Shown here: piece after piece, positions 9,728-19,828 of the stretch | Position numbering within the stretch: position 1 is the first letter of the stretch | How the letters are laid out: each line of letters begins with the position of its first letter | Source of the DNA: Paraniabella hibiscisoli | GTDB lineage: Bacteria; Bacteroidota; Bacteroidia; Chitinophagales; Chitinophagaceae | DNA: 64,000 nt | Direction of reading: 5' to 3' | Assembly: GCF_022512515.1 (NCBI RefSeq) | Contig: NZ_JAKWBK010000001.1 | Location: forward strand, 2,108,001-2,172,000 | Program-made: the position numbers and the translations under genes | The notes under the pieces: generated by a model | What the model was told of the DNA's origin: nothing | The model's input: only the letters and a program-made list of their open reading frames with translations | Databases searched by the model: none

Positions 9728-10810
9728 TTGCGGGTAATATTTTTGTATGAGAAAATAATAAGGCGCAAAATGATGGTGCAGGAAATCGTCTTTTCCTTCG
9801 TCTTTAAATTTTTCGTCGTAGGCTGCATCTGGTATCAGTACAATCGGGCTTCCTGCTCTCATATAGTTGTTAGATGCAGCATAAGCAGGCTGTTTAAATT
9901 GCGGCAGCGCCTTTTTAATAGCCATCTTATAGATGGTTTTTCCCAGGTACTTGGTATACATTTCCTGTGCCTTTCTTGGTTTTCGGTTTACCCTGCCATA
10001 TAAAATACCGCCGACAAATCTTACACCGAATTTTTGCTTTTTCAACAGCTCCTTTGTTTTGATCAGCGGGTTAGGCAGACTCATGTCCTGTATGCGCTGA
10101 ATAGTGTAGGGTGACTCTGGTACCCAATCTTTTCGGTTGACAATGGTATAGCCCCATCCGTCGCGGGTTATGTTTTCATAGTCGTAAGCGTAATACATAT
10201 TGCCCGGTTTGGGCGCAGCGCTACAGTATGTTTTAAACTGTATGTCTTTAGGCAGTTTGCCGTCCTGTTGTAAATAATGCAGGTAGGAGCGTAGCAGGAA
10301 TGCAATAGCGGCTCCCTGGCTATGACCGAATAGGTATATGTCCCGCACGCCTTTCTGGTAAAGATCCTGTATTTTCTCAACCATATCAGGAGCCATTGCT
10401 GCCAGCGAAACCGTCCAGCCTACATGTACCAAAGCCTGCTCGTCAGATGAAAACTTATAGTTGAATTCGGTCGAATCGTTCATGTGAAGGCTGCCCTTTG
10501 CCGGAATCATGGCCGCATAAAAATTAGCCAGCCAGCTCAGCTTGTCCCCGATCGTTCCTCTGATAGATATCGCAGCTGTATTGTCGGCTCTCAGGTATAG
10601 GGACCATTGATTTTTAAGCCCAACTTCGGGAGAGCGATAAAGCCTTGTGTAAGGGTCTTTGGTCGTCTTGCGCAGGTTACTGTCGGGAATACTATTGCCA
10701 AAATAAAAGAGGGAGAATAAAGATATATACTCCTTTACATCAAAACCCGGCTTTAATTTGGTTTGGGCCTGCAGTGCATAACCACCTGACAGTAACAATG
10801 TCGTAGTCAC
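9725..10810 (-). CDS. Secreted class-3 (alpha/beta-hydrolase) lipase family protein
   Basis: Probable exported esterase/lipase of the Lipase_3 fold. The nucleophile elbow is GHSQGAAIA; an Asp in NRKDWVPESP and a His in the HHHFAPYY segment complete a plausible Ser-Asp-His triad; SAAPKPGN after the elbow also fits Lipase_3. The open frame begins at a GTG (10810) with a truncated-looking signal sequence (LLLSGGYALQAQ). A TTG-initiated MKRLLIFYA just upstream, in another frame, suggests that one more indel hides the true N-terminus about 25 bases upstream. Substrate unknown. Confidence 0.75.
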   Translation of the reverse strand: MTTTLLLSGGYALQAQTKLKPGFDVKEYISLFSLFYFGNSIPDSNLRKTTKDPYTRLYRSPEVGLKNQWSLYLRADNTAAISIRGTIGDKLSWLANFYAAMIPAKGSLHMNDSTEFNYKFSSDEQALVHVGWTVSLAAMAPDMVEKIQDLYQKGVRDIYLFGHSQGAAIAFLLRSYLHYLQQDGKLPKDIQFKTYCSAAPKPGNMYYAYDYENITRDGWGYTIVNRKDWVPESPYTIQRIQDMSLPNPLIKTKELLKKQKFGVRFVGGILYGRVNRKPRKAQEMYTKYLGKTIYKMAIKKALPQFKQPAYAASNNYMRAGSPIVLIPDAAYDEKFKDEGKDDFLHHHFAPYYFLIQKYYPQ

Positions 10811-10902
10811 GCATAAAAAATAAGTAGGCGTTTCAATTTGATTTCTTTTAAAGGTGTAGAAGACTTTTGGCTTTGGTGAATTTACTACTAAGATTTTAAA
10901 GC

Positions 10903-10936
10903 ATAAAAAAAGCCAGCGGTTTAAATCGCTGGCTTT
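10903..10936 (-). terminator. Rho-independent terminator of mdh
   Basis: Perfect 10-bp inverted repeat AAAGCCAGCG / CGCTGGCTTT with an 8-base loop (10909-10936). On the minus strand it is followed by a T-rich run, and it lies 15 bases past the mdh stop. Confidence 0.85.
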
Positions 10937-10951
10937 CCAAGGAAAAAAATA

Positions 10952-11880
10952 TTACAGTGTTTTCAGCACATCATTCATAGCTCTTACTGCATCAGCACTT
11001 TTATTGAAAGTAGCCTGCTCTTCATCGCTTAATTTAAAATCGAGTATCTGTTCCCAGCCATTTCTACCAATAGTAACGGGTACTACAAGAGAAATGTCGC
11101 TTTGGCCATATTCTCCTTCCAGGAAAACACCGCTTGAGATCAATTTTTCTCATCACGTAAAATACTTTCTACCATAGCCGCAGTTCCCGCGCCGGGTGCG
11201 TACCAGGCAGAAGTGCCGATCAGCTTGGTCAGCGTTGCTCCGCCAACCATCGTGTCTGCTACAATTTTTTGTTGCTGCTCTTCGCTCAAAAAGTTGGTCA
11301 CTGGCGTACTACCCCATGTAGCATGTTTAATCAGCGGGATCATAGTAGTGTCGCCATGACCGCCAATTACCACGGCGTTCAGATCTGCCGGAGAGCATTT
11401 CAACTCCTGGCTCAGGTAGTAACGAAAGCGGGCTGAATCTAAGGCGCCACCCATACCAATTACTTTATTTTTAGGTAAGCCAGAGGTAGTATAGGTCAGG
11501 TAGTTCATCGTGTCCATCGGATTAGACACAACAATGATAATCGTATCAGGAGAATGCTTTAATATATTTTCAGTAACACTTTTTACAATGCCCGCGTTTA
11601 CGCCAATCAGTTCTTCTCTGGTCATGCCTGGCTTACGCGGCAAGCCCGATGTAATAACTACCACATCAGAGTTTTCGGTAGCCATATAATCGTTAGTTAC
11701 CCCTTTGATTTTGGTATCAAAGCCCAGCAATGCTGCTGTCTGCATCATGTCTATCGACTTTCCCTCTGCAACACCTTCTTTTATATCTAATAGAACAAGT
11801 TCTGAAGCCAGCTCTTTGCGGGCGATATTGTCGGCACAGGTAGCTCCTACTGCACCAGCTCCCACTACGGTTACTTTCAT
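10952..11880 (-). CDS. mdh: Malate dehydrogenase
   Basis: Oxidises malate to oxaloacetate in the TCA cycle. The N-terminus has the Rossmann motif GAGAVGATCA and an Asp after beta-2 (LLDIKEG), indicating NAD preference. Substrate-binding Args are in SGLPRKPGMTREEL, and the catalytic His is in GGHGDTT (about residue 173). The frame breaks at about 11143, where GAGAAAAATTGATC needs a sixth A to continue KKLISSGVFLEGEYG. The rejoined protein is 309 aa, the normal length for the LDH-like MDH group. Confidence 0.95.
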
Positions 11881-11919
11881 TTTGTATTAATATTTTAAAG
11901 ATGACCAATCGGTTAGTTA

Positions 11920-11927
11920 CAAATGTA
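11920..11927 (-). promoter_or_regulatory. -7 box upstream of mdh
   Basis: Minus-strand TACATTTG matches TAnnTTTG, 40 bases upstream of the mdh ATG. A CAAA (minus-strand TTTG) lies further upstream but only about 15 bases away, shorter than the usual 19-21. Confidence 0.4.
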
Positions 11928-12122
11928 GTGAAATGAAGCATACAAATCCGGGAACTATTATATCATTAACACAATGGAAAGGAAGCATGCTGGCGAGGCT
12001 GTTTTTCATATAAACGGAAGACATATTTTCTTGCATTCAACTTATTTGTTTTTCACACTAAAAAACGAAATGTATTGAGGGGGCTGCTATCAGCAGGATT
12101 TAAACGGATCATTCAATGCCCT

Positions 12123-12152
12123 GTTGTTTTCAGCTTTCAAATATTATCTTTG
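12123..12152 (+). promoter_or_regulatory. Promoter of the 12.1-15.2 kb operon
   Basis: TATCTTTG at 12145-12152 matches the -7 consensus exactly; GTTG at 12123-12126 is a near match to the -33 TTTG at 18-base spacing. The start codon is 18 bases beyond the -7 box. Confidence 0.5.
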
Positions 12153-12169
12153 GTCTATAATCTATCAGT

Positions 12170-12850
12170 ATGGAAAATCAGAAAGGCGGTTTTTTTAGCG
12201 GATTGAAAAAGATGATATTTAAAGAGGAAGATGTGCCCCTCTCTGCGCAACCGACCGAACCAACTCCGGTTAAAGTCGAGGAACCTGCAGCGGTCGTATC
12301 TCAACCTGCCCGTTCGCCAGATACCAGCTCTGTGCCAATAGAGGCGAGAGAAGATGCTGCAAAGAAGGCCTATCAACTCATTGAGTCCATTAATCAACCA
12401 GGTGTGGATTTTTTCGAAGTGTGGAATGCCGTGGAAGAAAGTGGTGGAGAGCAGGCTGCGTCCTTGAAACAAGCGTTTAACACCTTGAAATTCGCTGATA
12501 AAACACTAACCAAAGAGAAGCTCTTGAGCAGTGGCAATTACTATAAGAATGAGTTGCAAAAGGCGTTGGATAATGATGTTCTGAAAAAGAGCGGAGAAAA
12601 AGCTGCTATTACCAACAAAATCAAAGAGTCGAAGGAAACCCTCATAGCGGAGGTTAGCTCGCTGGAAGAGCAGGTGTTAAGATTACAAAAAACGATTGCA
12701 GAGAAACAGGCTGAATTGTCGAACCTACAGGCGCACTGGCAGCCTAAGCTGGAAGATATTGAGAGGAAGATCCAAACCGGGAAGCATGCGATTGAGGGCG
12801 TGATTAGTAAAATGCAAACATTGTTGAGCTTAGCAGACAAAGAGTTGTAA
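12170..12850 (+). CDS. Unknown cytosolic coiled-coil protein (operon gene 1)
   Basis: 226 aa, no signal peptide or membrane helix. Residues about 1-20 are basic and hydrophobic (GGFFSGLKKMIFKEED), 25-60 are Pro/Ala/Val-rich and probably disordered, and about 140-226 form a predicted long coiled coil (SSLEEQVLRLQKTIAEKQAEL). I recognise no catalytic motif. It is the first of three same-strand genes (12170-15209), the next being two coiled-coil or actin-fold membrane proteins, so it may be their soluble partner. The gene is intact. Function unknown. Confidence 0.7.
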   Translation: MENQKGGFFSGLKKMIFKEEDVPLSAQPTEPTPVKVEEPAAVVSQPARSPDTSSVPIEAREDAAKKAYQLIESINQPGVDFFEVWNAVEESGGEQAASLKQAFNTLKFADKTLTKEKLLSSGNYYKNELQKALDNDVLKKSGEKAAITNKIKESKETLIAEVSSLEEQVLRLQKTIAEKQAELSNLQAHWQPKLEDIERKIQTGKHAIEGVISKMQTLLSLADKEL

Positions 12851-13016
12851 ATGCTTTCGAAGATCTTTGCCTCACGCTTCTGTAAGAATATGACCTGGAG
12901 TACATTTTTTAGCTTCTAAGCGTTTAGATATTGGCCGATATTAGATCTGTATTTACCGATTTACACTTGTATTAAACCTTGTTTTATCAGTAATTTTACG
13001 CATAAAAAATTAATTA

Positions 13017-14134
13017 ATGACCACATCCAACAACCATTCGCTCGCTAATACGATTCCCGCATCGTTAAAAAGTCAGCTTCCTATTTTCCAGGTGATAGGA
13101 GACAAGTTGCCTGCGGTAGTTAAAACCCCTGAAGCTAAGAAAACATTCAGCGCCCTCATCTTTTGGGTATTGATGATAGGAGGCGTTATTGCTTTTGTAA
13201 AATACCTGCCCTTATTGCTGGAGTATGCACAAAAGAGTGTATTGTTTGTATTGTTTGGCATTGTATTTATCGTGCTGCTGATGCTGGCCCCTAAAATAAT
13301 TAGTGTCCTGCATAGGTTAGGTACCGTGTTATTGTTTAAAGGCGAAAAGGCCATTATCCGCAATAATCCTATTGAATCGTTGCAGCTATTATCGCGTGAA
13401 GCAAAGGATACTTTAAAACGTGTAAAAGAAAAAATAGCTAACGTAGATGGTGTGCGTATTGATATGATCCAAAGTGGTGTAACGGCACAAAACGCCGCAC
13501 AGGAAAAATATACTTTCGCCAAAAGGTTTACTACCGAAGCCGGTAACCTGGAGTTAAAAGGAAAAGAGGCAGAACAGGCGCAGGACAGGGAGAAAGCCAA
13601 CGCGCTGAGCCGTGATGCCAAAGAAACCCGTACCAAGGCTTTTTTACTGGGAAAAGAAGGTGAGGCTGAAGAACAGAATGCGCGCAGCTATGCACAGTAT
13701 GCCAACCAGTTTGCCAAAGTGCTGGAAGTATTAAAGGATAATGAAAGTGCCGCCCGTATTTACGTGAGCACGCTGGATAGTAGTATCTCCATCATTAACA
13801 AAAAATGGAAGCCACCAGCAAAATGAAGAATGCCACAGATGGTTTGGCAGAAGTGTTTAATATCAAAGATGGCTGGGTTTTCCAGGAAGCGATGGGTGCT
13901 GCAACAAGTGCCATCAGTCAGAATATTGCGGCCATACGTTCTAACCTGGAGTTCCTGGATCAGAATAACTCCGTAACGGTTGGTGGTACACCAAGCCAGG
14001 AGGAACTGACCGCATTCATCCAAAAAGTAGATCAGAGAAATCTAACCAAATTAAATGTGAATGAAGTAGGGCAGAGCTATCATGAATTAACCAACGATGA
14101 AAAGGTGGATAAAGGCTTTTCACTCTTGGACTAA
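13017..14134 (+). CDS. Two-TM membrane protein with long PspA-like coiled coil (operon gene 2)
   Basis: The reconstructed protein is 372 aa. Two membrane helices (about residues 44-63 and 74-95) are separated by a short loop and flanked by basic residues on the N- and C-terminal sides, so both ends should be cytosolic. From about 115 to 325 it is a long, Ala/Glu/Lys-rich helical coiled coil recalling PspA/IM30 or TelA-like proteins, without a clear motif for either. The two open frames (13017-13826 and 13805-14134) join when one A is added to the A6 run at about 13800 (reading SIINKKMEATSKMKN). Likely function: membrane-associated scaffold; unproven. Confidence 0.72.
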
Positions 14135-14193
14135 ATCTGATCTTACTACTATTTACTTAAAATTATTTTTTACTAAACTCAACTATAATTAAA

Positions 14194-15209
14194 ATGTCAA
14201 ACGGATCAACATGGAGCAGGCTACGCTGGCCGGTAAAAGCGCTCATAGTAGGTATACCTCTTGTAGGTCTTATCTGGTATGGTAGTCAGAACGAAAAAAT
14301 AAAAGAAAAATTAGCTTCTACCGATGAAGTAACCACAAGCGAAGTGGTAACTGACGGTGGTAAAAAGGAAGGTTCTGAAAATACTGCCACCGGTAGCAGC
14401 GAACATAGAAGCTTTGCTTATCAGCCCGAAAAACCGGTTAACGGCGAATTAAAAGGGGTAGTGGAAGTAGGCGCCTCTGGCTTCAACTCGTTTGTAGTTA
14501 AGATTGATAAGGAGAAAAGATGGGAAGTAGTATCCAAGGAATTTGGCAACTCCATGGTATATGAAGGACTGGCTACCGCTGATGATATTCGTCAGGGACT
14601 AAAAAAATACCTGGCTGGCATGTTTGATAAAGGCGTAGCTAATAAGAATATGCATTTCGTGATTTCATCGGGTGCACAGAAAGAGCCAAAAACCGACGGC
14701 ATCGTTAAGGAACTTAAAAAAATGGGTTATGTAGTAAACCTGGTTACCGCCGAGCAGGAAGGTAAACTGGCATTGAAATGCGTGCAGCCGGCTTCTTATA
14801 AAGAAAGCTCTTTCGTAACCGATATTGGTTCCGGAAATACAAAGCTTTCCTGGTACGAAGGTTCGAATCTGAAAGCCGTGGAAGCGGAAGGCGCCAAGTA
14901 TTACGAATTGAATAAAAGCGACGAGTCGGTTTATGATAATGTAAAGTCAAAAGCTAGCGCTATTCCGCAAAAAACAGGGATGTATGTTTTATTGTGGGCG
15001 GTGTGCCATTTGAGCTGGCAGATCAAACCAAGCAGGATGGAGAGCGTTATACCGTATTAAAAGCTCCGGCTGATTACAAATCAGACAAGGCTAAAACAAA
15101 AGCAGGCATCAATATTTATAAGGCGCTTACAGATGCTACTGGCTGCGATACCTTCGTTTTTGATTGGGATGCCAACTTTACTATCGGTTTTTTGCTGGGC
15201 CTTCCTTAA
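14194..15209 (+). CDS. Membrane-anchored actin/Ppx-GppA-fold (ASKHA) protein (operon gene 3)
   Basis: 338 aa after adding one T at about 14986 (reading MYVFIVGGVPFELAD). A single membrane helix (about residues 14-30) follows a short Arg-containing N-terminus. A Ser/Thr/Gly-rich linker (35-75) leads to an ASKHA-like domain: phosphate-1 EVGASGFNSFVVKID (about 89), a FVISSGAQ connect segment, NLVTAEQEGKLAL, phosphate-2 TDIGSGNTKLSWYE (about 209), and an adenosine-type VGGVP (about 268). The canonical phosphate-1 Asp is Glu here. The positive-inside rule would put the domain outside the cytoplasm, which is odd for an ATPase. Ppx/GppA-like fold is an inference from motifs; activity unknown. Confidence 0.65.
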
Positions 15210-15287
15210 AAAAATTGTTGATTAGTTTTGTACCATAAAAAGAAATTTCCCTATTTTTGCAACCCGATTGAGAAATCGGAGCAGGAT

Positions 15288-15358
15288 TGACCCATGGTGT
15301 AACGGTAGCACTACTGATTTTGGTTCAGTCAGTTAAGGTTCGAATCCTTATGGGTCAA
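15288..15358 (+). tRNA. tRNA-Gln (anticodon TTG)
   Basis: Acceptor stem TGACCCA pairs with TGGGTCA; anticodon stem ACTGA/TCAGT encloses a 7-base loop with TTG at 15320-15322; the T-arm carries GGTTCGAATCC. The discriminator is A and the CCA end is not encoded. Confidence 0.95.
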
Positions 15359-15360
15359 CA

Positions 15361-15394
15361 AAAGAGCAGGTTCTAAAGAACTTGCTCTTTTTTT
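15361..15394 (+). terminator. Rho-independent terminator after tRNA-Gln
   Basis: Long stem AAAGAGCA(GG/A)GTTC..GAACTTGCTCTTT with a TAAA loop and a T-run, starting 3 bases after the tRNA. Confidence 0.85.
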
Positions 15395-15441
15395 GAAGCA
15401 ACTTTTAGGACTGGTTATTTTAAAAATGAATATTTTTGAAG

Positions 15442-16416
15442 ATGCTTAAAATCGGAATAGTAGGAGTAGGACATTTGGGAAAATTTCACCTGAATAACTG
15501 GTTGGAAATTAATGATGTAGAAGTTGTTGGTTTTGTTGATCCCAATGATGAGATCGCTGCCGATGTGATAGAGAAGTATGGTATCAAACGTTTTTTTGAT
15601 ACGGATGATTTTTTAAGCCAATGCGACGCGATAGATATTGTAGCGCCTACAAACTACCACTACGAGTGGTGTGAAAAAGCCATTAAGCTGGGCAAGCACG
15701 TTTTTGTAGAAAAGCCTTTTGCACATACCATGGATGAGGCCCGCCAATTGGTGAAACTGGCTAAAGAGTCTAATATTAAGCTGCAGGTAGGACATGTGGA
15801 GCGTTTTAACCCTGCGTTCCTGGCGCTGAAGGGATTCGATCTGAAGCCTATGTTTATCGAAGTGCATCGGCTGGCGCAATTTAACCCTCGCGGCACCGAA
15901 GTGAGTGTGATACTGGACCTGATGATCCATGATATCGACATTATTTTAAGCCTGGTAAAAAGTGATGTGAAGAAGATTTCAGCCAGCGGTGTGGCGGTAA
16001 TGACCGATACGCCTGATATTGCCAATGTGCGTATTGAATTTGATAATGGTTGTGTAGCGAATCTTACGTCAAGCCGTATTTCCATGAAGAAGATGCGTAA
16101 GATGCGGGTGTTTCAGAAAGACGCTTATATAGGTATTGATTTCCTGGATAAGAAAACAGAGATCATTAAATTGAAAGAAGACCAGGATACCAACGTTTTT
16201 GCATTTGACATGGCCACGCCAACCGGCACCAAAACGATTGCTGTCGCTAATCCGCCAGTGCCGCAGGTAAATGCCATTAAGCGCGAACTGGAAGAATTCA
16301 AGGATGCGATTAATAATAACACGCAGACCGTTGTTTCTGAGATCGATGGTTTGAAAGCAATGGATGTGGCACACCAGATACTGGCCAAGATCGGTAATAC
16401 GAGCATCGCCGGGTAA
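15442..16416 (+). CDS. Gfo/Idh/MocA oxidoreductase, UDP-GlcNAc 3-dehydrogenase-like
   Basis: NAD(P)-dependent sugar or sugar-nucleotide oxidoreductase. The N-terminal Rossmann motif is GIVGVGHLGKFHL, EKPFA is the conserved EKP block, and GHVERFNPA is typical of the subgroup that includes UDP-GlcNAc 3-dehydrogenases acting in lipid A precursor synthesis (family knowledge; the substrate here is inference). I use the ATG at 15442, not the TTG two codons upstream. The gene is intact, 324 aa. It converges with ispD, 54 bases away. Confidence 0.85.
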   Translation: MLKIGIVGVGHLGKFHLNNWLEINDVEVVGFVDPNDEIAADVIEKYGIKRFFDTDDFLSQCDAIDIVAPTNYHYEWCEKAIKLGKHVFVEKPFAHTMDEARQLVKLAKESNIKLQVGHVERFNPAFLALKGFDLKPMFIEVHRLAQFNPRGTEVSVILDLMIHDIDIILSLVKSDVKKISASGVAVMTDTPDIANVRIEFDNGCVANLTSSRISMKKMRKMRVFQKDAYIGIDFLDKKTEIIKLKEDQDTNVFAFDMATPTGTKTIAVANPPVPQVNAIKRELEEFKDAINNNTQTVVSEIDGLKAMDVAHQILAKIGNTSIAG

Positions 16417-16470
16417 ATGCAGTGAGTTAATGTAGGTGGCGGGCAATGATGCTCGTCCAACCAGCAGCTG

Positions 16471-17145
16471 CTAAACCCTTTCCGCGAGCACCTGTCCGGC
16501 AATAGCCAGATCTACAGGATGGGTGATTTTGAGATTTTGCTTTTCTCCTTCCACAAGTGTTACCATCATGCCAAAAGCTTCCACTACGCTGGCTTCATCG
16601 GTAAACCAATCTTTATAATCAATATTAAAAGCGGGAATTAATATCTTGCTGTGAAAAACCTGTGGTGTTTGTACCATAACAATTTTTTCACGGTCTACAG
16701 CCTCATTCATGCCATCTTCATTAATCATGCGCAGGCTATCACTGCTTTTAACAACAGGAATTGCTGTTCCCATTTCCAGGGCAGTTTCGTAACATCGATG
16801 AATCAGGCCGGTAGTTAGAGCGCAACGCACTGCATCATGTACAAATATAATGGCTTCTCCTTCAACCATTGAAAGGCCGTTTTTTACAGAATCAAACCGG
16901 GTAGCGCCGCCAACAGCGATCCTGATGCGGTCATTTTCAAAATAGGCATCAATAATCTCCCTGCCCATATCAACATAGTCCTCTGCCAAAACTAATACAA
17001 TTTGCAGGTCTTCATATGCCGATAGAAATGTATTTAAAGTGTGATACAGAACCGGCTTGTTCTGCACCATTAAAAACTGTTTAGGCAAATCACTGCCCAT
17101 TCTTTTACCGGCACCGCCCGCCACTATTATCGCAACTTTGTTCAT
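16471..17145 (-). CDS. ispD: 2-C-methyl-D-erythritol 4-phosphate cytidylyltransferase
   Basis: Third step of the MEP isoprenoid pathway: MEP + CTP to CDP-ME. The nucleotide-binding start IIVAGGAGKRMGSDLPKQF, the VHDAVRC signature and the late TDEASVVEAFG segment with NLKITHPVDLAIA are all present. 224 aa, intact and of normal length. Confidence 0.95.
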   Translation of the reverse strand: MNKVAIIVAGGAGKRMGSDLPKQFLMVQNKPVLYHTLNTFLSAYEDLQIVLVLAEDYVDMGREIIDAYFENDRIRIAVGGATRFDSVKNGLSMVEGEAIIFVHDAVRCALTTGLIHRCYETALEMGTAIPVVKSSDSLRMINEDGMNEAVDREKIVMVQTPQVFHSKILIPAFNIDYKDWFTDEASVVEAFGMMVTLVEGEKQNLKITHPVDLAIAGQVLAERV

Positions 17146-17236
17146 TCGTCAAAAATATCAATATTTGGCTTCCGGGATTTAAGATTTTTTAATTTTGTAG
17201 CGATAAAGCAAACCCTGCACCTGTTTATATTTGCGT

Positions 17237-18526
17237 ATGAACTATCAGCAAACCTTAGACTATATGTATGCCCGACTGCCCATGTTCAGCAAAATAGGCG
17301 GACAGGCTATAAAAAACGGTTTCACCAATATTATTGCACTTTCTGAAGTATTAGGCAATCCGCATCAAAAGGGGAAGTTTGTCCACGTAGCAGGTACCAA
17401 CGGTAAGGGATCAGTAAGTCATATGCTGGCTTCTGTTTTACAATCGGCAGGTTATAAAACAGGCTTATATACTTCTCCACATTTAAAGGATTTCCGGGAA
17501 CGTATCAGGGTTAATGGTGAAATGATCGGCGAACAGGAGGTGGTGGATTTTGTTGAACAAATGCAACCGGAAATTGAAAGGATACAGCCTAGTTTTTTTG
17601 AGCTAACGGTAGCAATGGCTTTTGATCATTTTACAAAACAGAATATCGACATTGCTATTATTGAAACAGGCCTTGGGGGGCGTCTGGATAGCACTAATAT
17701 TATTCAGCCATTGCTATCTGTTATTACCAATATCGGTTACGATCATGTACAGATACTGGGTAATACATTGGAAGAAATTGCCGCTGAGAAGGCAGGTATT
17801 ATTAAACCCGGTGTACCGGTAGTGAGGTGAAAGAGCTTCCACAACCGAACCGGTATTTAGAACTAAGGCTACAGCCGAAAATGCACCTGTTTTTTCGCCG
17901 GGGAGCGTTTACAGGTAATGGACTGGAGACAGTCTGAATATGAATTGATCGTATCTGTTGCAGAAAACAATAAAGCCGATCACAGGAACTATCACTTAGA
18001 TCTGACGGGTCAGTACCAGACCAAAAATCTTTTAACGGTGTTGGAGAGTTGTCATCAGTTGAAAGCAAAGGGTATTGATTTACCGGATACTTCTATAGAA
18101 CAAGGTTTGAGGCAAGTGAAAAAACTAACCGGTTTACATGGACGGTGGGAAACCATACATCAGCATCCCCGTGTTGTGCTGGATGTTGCCCATAATGAAA
18201 GTGGTATGCAAGAGCTTCTAAATCAACTGGAGATAACCACTTACCATCGCTTACATATTATATTGGGAATGGTAAAAGACAAAGATGTTGATACAGTGAT
18301 AGCAATGCTGCCCATCAATGCTTCTTACTACTTTACGAATGCTAATATTCCCAGGGCACTGCCGGCAGGAATACTTAGCGAAAAAGGTGCGCAGCGAGGG
18401 TTAACCGGGCATGTTTTTAACGATGTAAATGAAGCATTGACCGAAGCCAAAGCGCATGCTCATCCTGATGATCTGATATTGATATGTGGAAGTGTATTCC
18501 TTGTAGGGGAGGTAGTAGCGCATTAA
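17237..18526 (+). CDS. folC: Bifunctional folylpolyglutamate/dihydrofolate synthase
   Basis: Adds glutamate to (dihydro)folate with ATP. The P-loop is HVAGTNGKGSVSHM, followed by TSPHLKDFRERIRVNG and ETGLGGRLDSTN; the C-terminal half has DVAHNESGMQEL. Two breaks lie close together: about 17827 (after GVPVV; one extra A or two missing bases) and the T6 run near 17893 (one missing T, restoring PVFFAGERLQVMDW). The net length of 429 aa is normal. I start at the ATG at 17237; a TATATTTG -7-like box ends only 3 bases before it, so that box is either fortuitous or the transcript is leaderless. Confidence 0.92.
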
Positions 18527-18530
18527 CTTG

Positions 18531-19753
18531 CTACTCACTCCTAAGTGAGAATTGTTGCCTGGATGCTTTAATAGCAGGTATCCAGGATGCCAGGAAGGAT
18601 ACGACCAAAACGGTGGTGGCTACTAAAATAAAGTCAATGATCCTGAGCTCTACCGGGAAATAGTCTATGAGGAAGGAGCCGCCCTCCAGTGGTACCAGGT
18701 GGAATTGCTGTTGTAGCAAAACTACTACCAGTGCGATCAGCATACCAATGCCACCGCCAATGCCCGCCAGTAAAAGGCCTTCACTTAAAAATATTTTCAA
18801 GACCAGGTTTCTATTAGCACCCAGGGCATTTAAAACGCTGATGTCTTTACGTTTTTCCAATACCAACATGGTAAGCGCGCCGACCATGTTAAAGGCCGCA
18901 ACAACAAGTATAATGCAAAGCACTGCGTAAAATATCCAGCGCTCCAGGTTCATAATAGCATAAAGGCTTTGATTTTGCTGGTAGCGGTTTTGTATTTTAA
19001 AGCCTTTACCAAAAAGAGTAGCTAATTCCTGCCCTACTTTATCGGCTTCGTCGGGATTATTAACTGCAATCTCAACACCGCTATAATCATTGGCATTAAG
19101 TTTCATCGCATTTTGCAGGAATCGTAAATCGGTAATGGCGTACTTATTATCAAAGTCTTGTTGAATCATAAAAGAGCCGGCAGTATGAATGGTGTCACTG
19201 CTGATGTCTTCCATTTCATTCAACTCCTCCGAGTTGTTTTTTCGTGGGATATAGATAGTTAAAGGAAGTACATCGCTACCGGCCCTGATGCCTAAAGTGC
19301 CTTCAATGCCAACGCCTAATACAGCATGGGTTGCTGTTCGTTACCAATCCCGAATTTACCGGAATAAATATGCCTATTCACGGTTGTGGTAGTTTCATAG
19401 TTATTGTCTACCCCTTTCAAATGAACGATTGCCTGGTTGTCGCCATTCTGCAATATTGCTTTCTCTTCTACTACCAATGCAAAGCTCCTGATACCTTTCA
19501 CCTGCCTGAGTTGCTGTAATTGTTCGGCAGATAAGCTCAATGTTTTTCCTGATGCCGGGCTGATCTTAAGATCCGTATAGAAAGACGCATATAAAGATTT
19601 AACCAGGCCTTCAAATCCGTTGAAGACGCTAAGCACAAGAATAAGCGCAGCAGTGCCCACCACCATCGCTACAATGCATATCCATGATATGATATTAATA
19701 GCATTGGTCGATTTTTTAGCTTTAAAATAACGCCACGCAAAAAGAGAATACAA
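18531..19753 (-). CDS. LolC/LolE-type ABC transporter permease (FtsX-like)
   Basis: Inner-membrane permease of the lipoprotein-release or MacB-like type. It has an N-terminal membrane helix (IISWICIVAMVVGTAALIL), a periplasmic domain, then three C-terminal helices with the FtsX core (VGALTMLVLEKRKDISVLNALGA). Two open frames (19316-19753 and 18531-19223) join with one added base near 19320; 407 aa. It lies directly after rbfA on the minus strand, an arrangement also seen in other Bacteroidota, and its 3' end nearly touches folC. Confidence 0.88.
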
Positions 19754-19828
19754 TGAATTAGGGATTTATAATTAAGGAAGATTGCTCTTGTCAATACGAT
19801 CACTACTCATCACAGATCACTGACTTAC

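Noticed and set aside
17226..17233. TATATTTG as the folC promoter
   Set aside because: It ends 3 bases before the start codon and has no -33 element at a proper spacing, so I did not list it as a promoter.
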